NCBI GenBank assembly: GCA_002163005.1
Contig: MAAF01000109.1
Location: 1-45,069, forward strand
DNA length: 45,069 bases
Direction: 5' to 3'
From: Colwellia psychrerythraea
Lineage (GTDB): Bacteria; Pseudomonadota; Gammaproteobacteria; Enterobacterales; Alteromonadaceae
Shown here: positions 40,328 through 45,069 of the stretch, one piece after another
How the letters are laid out: every line of letters starts with the position of its first letter
How positions within the stretch are numbered: the first letter of the stretch is position 1
Notes under the pieces: generated by a model
Told to the model about the DNA's origin: nothing
The model's database searches: none
What the model saw: the letters and a program-made list of their open reading frames with translations, nothing else
Made by a program: the position numbers and the translations under genes

Positions 40328-40468
40328 AGCTGATTAAACCACTAAGTTACGATAAACTTAAGCCGACTTTCAGCTGTTTTCCAAAGAAAGCTGTTTTCAT
40401 TTTATCATTAAGCACCCCTCCGTTTCGCGACCTTCTCAGCGACACACTCTTTAGAGGGGTTTCTGTGC
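40328..40468 (+). promoter_or_regulatory. Structured leader upstream of mgtE
   Basis: The 227-bp npr-mgtE gap holds two nested structures. First, AGCTGA (40328-40333) pairs with TCAGCT (40370-40375) around TAAGTT/AACTTA (40343-40348/40355-40360), then GTTTTCC; this may terminate npr transcripts. Second, ACCCCTC (40414-40420) pairs with GAGGGGT (40454-40460) around TCGC/GCGA (40425-40428/40439-40442). AGCTGTTTTC occurs twice (40372 and 40389). I do not recognise the M-box (ykoK) consensus. A regulatory role is inference. Confidence 0.45.
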
Positions 40469-40495
40469 GCTATATATTACAGAAGTAGAGTCGCT

Positions 40496-41854
40496 ATGCC
40501 AGAGATATCAGAACAAGAATATAACCAACAAAGATTACAACAAGTCAACGAAGCCCTTGGCAGTGGTATGTTCGTCTACGTACGAAAACTACTACAGCAA
40601 ATGCCTGCTTATGATTTAGCCCTTATTTTAGAGTCCTCCACAGCTAAAAGTCGCCCTGTATTGTGGCAACTTATCGATCCTGATTTTCATGGTGAAGTAC
40701 TCGAAGAGCTTAATGAAGAAGTCCGTAAGGGCATTATTAAAAGTATGCGACCTGAAAAACTCGCTGCTGTTGCCGAAGGCATGGATGTTGATGATTTAGC
40801 TGAAGTTTTACGTAACCTACCAGACAGTATTTTTAATGAAGTACTCAATTCGATGGACTCGCAAGACCGTAGTCGTGTCGAAACAGCCTTATCTTATGAG
40901 GAAGATACTGCTGGTGGAATGATGAATACCGATACCATCACTTTGCGTCCTGATGTAACTGTTGATGTAGTATTACGGTACTTACGCCTAAAGGGAAACC
41001 TTCCTGACGCAACCGACTCCTTCTATGTTGTTGATCGTAACAATAAATTTATTGGTGCGGTATCACTAACTGCCATAGTGACAGCTAAAGCTGAGGTCAT
41101 TGTCTCTAGCTTGATTAATGCTGAAGTTGAAGCGGTACAAGCAGAGTTGGGCGAGCAAGATGTTGCGCAACTTTTTGAACGCCATGATTGGTTTTCTGCT
41201 CCCGTTGTTGATGAAGCAGGCCACTTACTCGGTCGTATTACCATTGATGATGTTATTGATATCATTCGTGAAGATGCTGAGCACTCCATGATGAGTATGG
41301 CTGGTTTAGATGATGAAGCAGATACATTTGCTCCAGTCATTAAAAGTACTAAGCAGCGTTCATTATGGCTGGGCGTTAATCTTATCACTGCTTTAATGGC
41401 TGTTGCCGTTACCAGTATGTTTGAGGGGGTTTTTCAACAATTGGCGATTTTGGCGGTGTTAAATTCTCTGGTCCCTAGTATGGGCGGTGTTGCCGGTAAT
41501 CAAACCTTAACGCTTGTTATCCGTGGCATGGCATTAGGCCATGTCGGTGACAGTAACGCTCGTGCACTGCTCAGTAAAGAAGTAGCAATTGGTTTTTTAA
41601 ATGGCATCATTTGGGCAACATTAATTGCTACTGTAGTAGCTATTTGGAAGCAGGACCTAATGCTTGGCGGCGTAATTGCATTCGCTATGCTGATGAACAT
41701 GACTGCGGCCGGACTTGCTGGTGTAAGTATTCCGTTGTTATTAAAACGCCTCAATATAGACCCTGCGCTAGCAGGCAGCGTTATTATTACCACAGTAACT
41801 GATGTTGTAGGTATTTTCGCATTTTTAGGAACCGCAACGCTGCTGCTGACTTAG
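40496..41854 (+). CDS. mgtE: Magnesium transporter MgtE
   Basis: Mg2+ channel with a cytoplasmic Mg-sensing gate. 452 aa: N domain (about 10-135, with superhelical Leu/Glu repeats), two CBS domains (about 140-260) containing MNTDTITLRPDVTVD and LGRITIDDVIDIIRED, and five C-terminal TM helices (about 290-452) with PSMGGVAGNQT near the ion pore. Follows npr, with a structured leader. Confidence 0.95.
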   Translation: MPEISEQEYNQQRLQQVNEALGSGMFVYVRKLLQQMPAYDLALILESSTAKSRPVLWQLIDPDFHGEVLEELNEEVRKGIIKSMRPEKLAAVAEGMDVDDLAEVLRNLPDSIFNEVLNSMDSQDRSRVETALSYEEDTAGGMMNTDTITLRPDVTVDVVLRYLRLKGNLPDATDSFYVVDRNNKFIGAVSLTAIVTAKAEVIVSSLINAEVEAVQAELGEQDVAQLFERHDWFSAPVVDEAGHLLGRITIDDVIDIIREDAEHSMMSMAGLDDEADTFAPVIKSTKQRSLWLGVNLITALMAVAVTSMFEGVFQQLAILAVLNSLVPSMGGVAGNQTLTLVIRGMALGHVGDSNARALLSKEVAIGFLNGIIWATLIATVVAIWKQDLMLGGVIAFAMLMNMTAAGLAGVSIPLLLKRLNIDPALAGSVIITTVTDVVGIFAFLGTATLLLT

Positions 41855-41917
41855 TACTCTAATTGTTACCCGGGTCTCGTTCAAAAATAAAAATAGCCAA
41901 ACTAGATGTATCAATGA

Positions 41918-42184
41918 ATGTTGAGAACAACAGTAAGTTTGTGCGTGGAAAGAGGAAAGAGGAAAGCCCGGGAGTATATAGAGGATGAGTGGATTTCTCA
42001 GTATGACATGTTCAAACCAGAAAAAGATGGTTGGGACTATATTTTAAAAGTTACTTACGGTTCCCCAAAAGAACTTGAAGAAACTGTCTACGATATAATG
42101 TCTGAAGCTCAGTCCACAGCCGACATGAAAAATTGCTTTGTTGAAATTAATGTTACGCATAAAGAATCAGGCCAGCATTTGTAG
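41918..42184 (+). CDS. Small protein of unknown function
   Basis: 88 aa from ATG 41918. The composition looks coding: acidic/aromatic (DEWISQYDMFKPEKDGWDYI) with a tail ending NVTHKESGQHL. No signal peptide, membrane segment or motif that I recognise. The N-terminal part is encoded by a GGAAAGA triplicate purine run (about 41947-41965), so the true start may lie further in, for example GTG at codon 10. No strong ribosome site for the ATG. It stands alone at the junction from core to accessory DNA, and its 3' end overlaps the antisense end of a decayed gene. Confidence 0.5.
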   Translation: MLRTTVSLCVERGKRKAREYIEDEWISQYDMFKPEKDGWDYILKVTYGSPKELEETVYDIMSEAQSTADMKNCFVEINVTHKESGQHL

Positions 42185-42410
42185 TTACCTCATAGCTACA
42201 TAAAATGACAACAATTTTTAGTCGTTCTGTTTTTAGACTCATAAACGACTCATGAAGTCGTTTCAGTTCATCTTCCGTATGTAGGGCTGTAACTGCAATC
42301 CTGATACCTGGTTCAGCCTTCGCTACGGTTGGAAAGAATACTGATGAGGTATAAAATCCATGGTTATAAAGTAGCGATTCTGAAAGGCTTTGTTGGGAAG
42401 TCGAAGATAC
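42153..42410 (-). pseudogene. C-terminal remnant of a PLP-dependent alpha-oxoamine synthase/aminotransferase
   Basis: The minus-strand frame after the lysE-like stop (same frame, starting at 42410) reads SLLYNHGFYTSSVFFPTV, then AEPGIRIAVTALHTEDELKR and LHESF. This is the pattern of the C-terminal small domain of the BioF/KBL/ALAS-type family (GI.v.pv.PpTvp.g...lRit.ta.Ht.edid.l). The frame stays open to TAA at 42155-42153; homology-like sequence ends near 42239. No start, no catalytic Lys and none of the large domain is present, so it is a deletion remnant. Confidence 0.7.
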
Positions 42411-43040
42411 TTACATATATTGAAAAGCAACACCTAGGCCTAGGGTGCAATATATTAAACCTACCGCTTTATTCTGCCAATACATTATTGTTGGACTTTT
42501 TATTATAAAAGAGCTAACTTTTCCTGCACATAATGCCACTACAATAGTGCTTAACAAACCAGCTACAACAAATAATGAGCCAAGGATAATAAATTGTAAA
42601 TGAACATATCCATTTTCAGTGTTTACGAATTGTGGTAAAAAAGCAAGGAAAAACAATGCGGTTTTAGGGTTTAAAATTTCAATTATAAAAGCTTGTTTAA
42701 ACGCAATATTTGAGCTTATAACGTTCGCAATATTTGAATTAATTGCGTTAGCCTTTACAGTAAATATCTTTATTCCTAAATAAATTAAATAACATGCACC
42801 TAAACTTTTAATAAGTGTAAATAAAAAAGGTGACGCCATTATTACGGATGACAAACCGATAGCAACCAGAATAGTGTGTACAAAATCACCTAAAGCAAGC
42901 CCTAACCCCGTTACTAAACCTACACGTACACCTGATGTTGTCGCTCTAGATAGAGTAAGTAAAATAGCAGGCCCTGGAATGAAAACAAATCCTATGAGTA
43001 TATAAACATAAGTAAGAAGTGTTGTTTGATCAATTAACAT
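42411..43040 (-). CDS. LysE/RhtB-family amino-acid exporter
   Basis: 209 aa, six predicted hydrophobic helices. The N-terminus has the family signature FIPGPAILLTLSRATTSG followed by GLVTGLGLALGDFVHT; mid-protein EILNPKTALFFLAFLPQFV is the second conserved block. Exports amino acids or derivatives; the substrate is unknown. The gene looks intact, from ATG 43040 to TAA 42411. Immediately downstream lies the aminotransferase stub, so the locus has been rearranged. Confidence 0.88.
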   Translation of the reverse strand: MLIDQTTLLTYVYILIGFVFIPGPAILLTLSRATTSGVRVGLVTGLGLALGDFVHTILVAIGLSSVIMASPFLFTLIKSLGACYLIYLGIKIFTVKANAINSNIANVISSNIAFKQAFIIEILNPKTALFFLAFLPQFVNTENGYVHLQFIILGSLFVVAGLLSTIVVALCAGKVSSFIIKSPTIMYWQNKAVGLIYCTLGLGVAFQYM

Positions 43041-43172
43041 AAATACTCTTTATATTTACTTTGTGATTGACTGCTTTAAAGTGCCACGAAACCCTTTTTT
43101 ATGAGGAGGCACTCCAAAGATTCTGATACAAAGTAGCGGTTAACTTTAGATGGTTTGGACAATTTGTTTTTG

Positions 43173-44345
43173 TTATGAACCGGACTCTTCTTTTATTAAT
43201 GCACTTCCAGTTGTTTTGCCATGTTTTTCAGCATAAGCCATGATATTTTTTACTGAAAATAAAATATCATCATATTTTACTTTGGAAAAATTATTTACAT
43301 AGGTAGAAGAAAGTATATTAATACTTGGAGGCCAGTCAGGGTTTTCCTTATCAACTACAAAAAGATCCGCTTTAATCAATTGGTCACCTTCAACGTTACC
43401 AATGTAGGGTAATATCGGTTGGGCTTCTAAAATAGTATCAATATGTTTAGGGAAGCTAGAAAAACTATCACAAACTTCATAGAATACATTTGCATTAACT
43501 TGTTTGTTGGCGGTAACAACTTCATCCCAAAAAATTTTAGCGGTTGAAAACTGAGGATCTAAAGTGAATATATTACAGAAACTACATGGGTTTCTAGCTC
43601 TTGAACAACCTCTTACGCGGTTCATTGTTGTTACGCCTGTTATTTCTTCACCTGTATGCAGTTCCCCACAAGCATTCAAATAATTACTCAAATAGAAATC
43701 CCAGCAATCCTTTGAATATAAATTACGATTTATAACAGGAAAAATATCAAGTGAATTTTCTTTATTAATACTATATCTACTAGTATAAGCATCTGAACTG
43801 AGGATATTAACTACAGAAGAATTGTTTTTTCAATCGTATTGATAACCTAAAATTTCCCCCTTGGCCCCTCTGTAGCATATGTTAGGGATTTTTGGTAAGT
43901 CAGTTGTAGTACCTGACATTAATGAACGTACTAAGAGTTCAAAAGGTAATTCTCCATATTCAATACCAATAATAAAATCGACATATGGTCTTTTCATTAA
44001 AATTTGATGGCTTAACTGAGATGCGTGGTCATTCCCAAATATAATTACTGAACCACACTCTTTCCCACATTTCGCTATTTCTAGACAATTTAAGTAAGAC
44101 TTCCCTAATACACTTACGCCTATGATTCCTGGCTTCAAAGATCTTATTTCTTCTAAAATATATACTTGCGTATAAAATCCCCCTCCATCACGAGCTACCA
44201 CTTTTACCTCAGGTACATACTTTTCAATCCAAGTTCCCAAAGCTAATGGAGAAAGTGCAGGGATAGCACTATCATTTATTAATGAACTGATTCCAGTGTC
44301 GTTTCCAGGATTCACTATATATACAATTTCATTATTTATTCTCAT
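43173..44345 (-). pseudogene. B12-binding/radical-SAM protein gene interrupted by an in-frame TGA
   Basis: ATG 44345 (GAGG seven bases upstream) opens a cobalamin-binding-like domain of 171 codons (IVYIVNPGNDTG, LSPLALGTWIEKYVP, IIGVSVLGKSYLNCLEIA, YVDFIIGIEYGELPFELL) that ends at TGA 43832-43830. The same frame continues with no other stop to TAA-type end at 43173, encoding a radical-SAM cluster motif RVRGCSRARNPCSFCNIF (Cx6CxxC) at about 230 codons. Only about 125 residues follow the motif, short for a full barrel. One in-frame stop plus a short end suggests a decaying gene. Selenocysteine recoding is possible but no hairpin is evident just after the TGA. Confidence 0.7.
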
Positions 44346-44460
44346 CGTTTGCCTCACATGCTTCAGGTAGAGGGATTGTAACGCGCTAATATTATTAGCC
44401 TACCTCACAAATATAACTAGCATATTGTGGGGTAAGAAAAACAAGTTAAGCTTTAATGGG

Positions 44461-44494
44461 AAACCGCATCCCTTTAGATCGGGAAGATGTCAAC
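44461..44494 (+). mobile_element. IS200/IS605-type right-end hairpin remnant (copy 1)
   Basis: AAACCGCATCCCTTTAG, then GGGAAGATGTCAAC, resembles the imperfect-palindrome right end of IS200/IS605 elements (TCCC/GGGA stem around TTTAGATC). No transposase-like ORF is adjacent. Confidence 0.5.
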
Positions 44495-44627
44495 TATCCC
44501 ATTTATAATGATTTACCGCATAATTTAATAGTAAGTAGGGCTTGAGTTAGTGTAAATAGCATTTTGATAACATCACTTAACTAGGATGCATGCTTGGGGG
44601 GACGTAATTAGCGATATTTCGTAATGT

Positions 44628-44687
44628 AAAGCCAGTGGGCTTTTTCCTCGCGTGAAACCCCTTCCTTTAGGTGGGGAAGATATCAAC
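44628..44687 (+). mobile_element. IS200/IS605-type right end with omegaRNA-like 3' part (copy 2)
   Basis: AAAGCC-AGTG-GGCTTT hairpin (44628-44643), then a second stem CCCC..CC-TTTA-GG.GGGG (44659-44675), then GGAAGATATCAAC. This two-hairpin order followed by TCAAC is the layout of the tnpB 3' end/omegaRNA of IS605-family elements. Upstream to 44500 all frames have stops and no TnpB residues are recognisable. Same orientation as copy 1, and the alignable motif is GAAACC.C.TCC.TTTAG...GGGAAGAT.TCAAC. Confidence 0.6.
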
Positions 44688-44747
44688 GAAAATAAAGGTG
44701 TTATTAATAGTTTGAAATAAATAGCTATTTCCCTCTACATTGAATTA

Positions 44748-44925
44748 CTAATGAGGCCTGTAAGCCATTCTAGGGCGATTACGGGCTTTTCGTCGCCTTG
44801 CTCCTCCACTCGCTAACTTGCCTCACACTTAGCAAGCAAGTTACCGAGTACTCTTTCCCGAGTAAAGTTACCTAGTTTTATCAAAAAAAAAGCGTTATCA
44901 ATGGCAAAATTGATAACGCTTTTTA
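44748..44925 (+). ncRNA. Candidate small RNA ending at a strong terminator
   Basis: No ORF of size is present. On the plus strand there is GGCGA/TCGCC near 44774-44797, a 14-bp stem with one mismatch (44808-44821 with 44836-44849; 14-nt loop), and a perfect terminator (44891-44920). Upstream TTGAAA (44712-44717) and TACATT (44736-44741), 18 bp apart, could be a promoter. All inference from structure. Confidence 0.35.
44891..44925. terminator. Perfect 10-bp terminator hairpin
   Basis: AGCGTTATCA (44891-44900) pairs with TGATAACGCT (44911-44920), preceded by eight or nine A and followed by TTTT. It can work in both directions; no gene in the window runs into it. Confidence 0.88.
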
Positions 44926-44959
44926 TTAATAACTTTACTCGTAAATATAGTAATAACTT

Positions 44960-44974
44960 ATACCAATTTGATTA
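44960..44974 (+). repeat. Copy of the MITE-like terminal repeat
   Basis: ATACCAATTTGATTA matches the right-end repeat of the element at 25919-26068 in 14 of 15 bases. The rest of the window (to 45069) may be inside a second element, but its sequence differs from the first and the far end is outside. No gene is seen from 44975 to 45069. Confidence 0.45.
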
Positions 44975-45069
44975 AATTTCTTCCCTACTCAGAGCTACAT
45001 TAGTGAGCTTAGAACAAACAAAATTTGTTAAACATAGTTATTCTATATTTCATTAATTTTTTGATGTTA

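Noticed and set aside
40412..40468. M-box (ykoK) magnesium riboswitch before mgtE
   Set aside because: The stem is real, but the conserved M-box blocks are not recognisable, so it is reported only as an unclassified leader.
43080..43113. AGTGCC/GGCACT inverted repeat upstream of the LysE-type gene
   Set aside because: Only six pairs around a 22-nt loop; could be chance.
43830..43832. Selenocysteine codon in the radical-SAM gene
   Set aside because: The TGA is in a linker, not an active site, and I see no stable hairpin directly after it. Nonsense mutation is the simpler reading.
44358..45069. CRISPR array or tnpB remnant
   Set aside because: The two short repeats are not regularly spaced, and the reading frames between them are full of stops with no recognisable TnpB residues.

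Overview
The window reads as chromosome of a marine gammaproteobacterium of the Alteromonadales, most like Colwellia. This is inferred from A+T-rich DNA, close protein similarity to the E. coli/Shewanella type, and gene order; no rRNA or tRNA is present to confirm it. Almost all of it (1-41854) is conserved core genome. Several blocks match E. coli loci: rplU-rpmA-obgE with divergent ispB; mdh/argR back to back; rapA-rluA-djlA-lptD-surA-pdxA-rsmA-apaH; and murA-ibaG-mlaBCDEF facing yrbG-kdsD-kdsC-lptCAB-rpoN-hpf-ptsN-rapZ-npr-mgtE.

Layout: 1-1045, 3'-truncated HlyD-type export adaptor (-). 1326-3225, obgE, rpmA, rplU (-). 3499-4482, ispB (+). 4586-6234, mdh (-) and argR (+). 6242-11249, large hybrid sensor kinase and PIN-PhoH ATPase (-). 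11485-16218, rapA, rluA and a DUF3530-type exported protein (+). 16283-17110, djlA (-). 17277-23699, lptD-surA-pdxA-rsmA-apaH (+), with apaG missing. 23843-26500, chemoreceptor and a CspA-family gene with a near-consensus promoter and long leader. 26929-31852, murA, ibaG and the mla lipid-transport operon (-). 32119-41854, yrbG to mgtE (+). 41855-45069, an accessory, partly decayed end.

A strong theme is envelope biogenesis. KdsD/KdsC make Kdo, LptC/A/B/D move and insert LPS, SurA folds outer-membrane proteins, MlaB-F keep the outer membrane asymmetric, and MurA starts peptidoglycan. RpoN, Hpf, PtsN, RapZ and NPr form the usual nitrogen-PTS/regulatory cluster.

The most unusual DNA is the last 3.2 kb. 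It has a small unknown ORF, the C-terminal stub of a PLP-dependent acyltransferase directly behind a LysE-family exporter, a B12-binding/radical-SAM gene with an in-frame TGA, two IS200/IS605-type right-end hairpins (one with an omegaRNA-like 3' part) without tnpA or tnpB, and a structured intergenic stretch ending in a perfect terminator that could be a small RNA. Other points of note are a structured mgtE leader, a MITE-like element abutting the csp promoter, and the absence of apaG. I found no complete novel system; the best leads are these non-coding elements and the interrupted radical-SAM gene.
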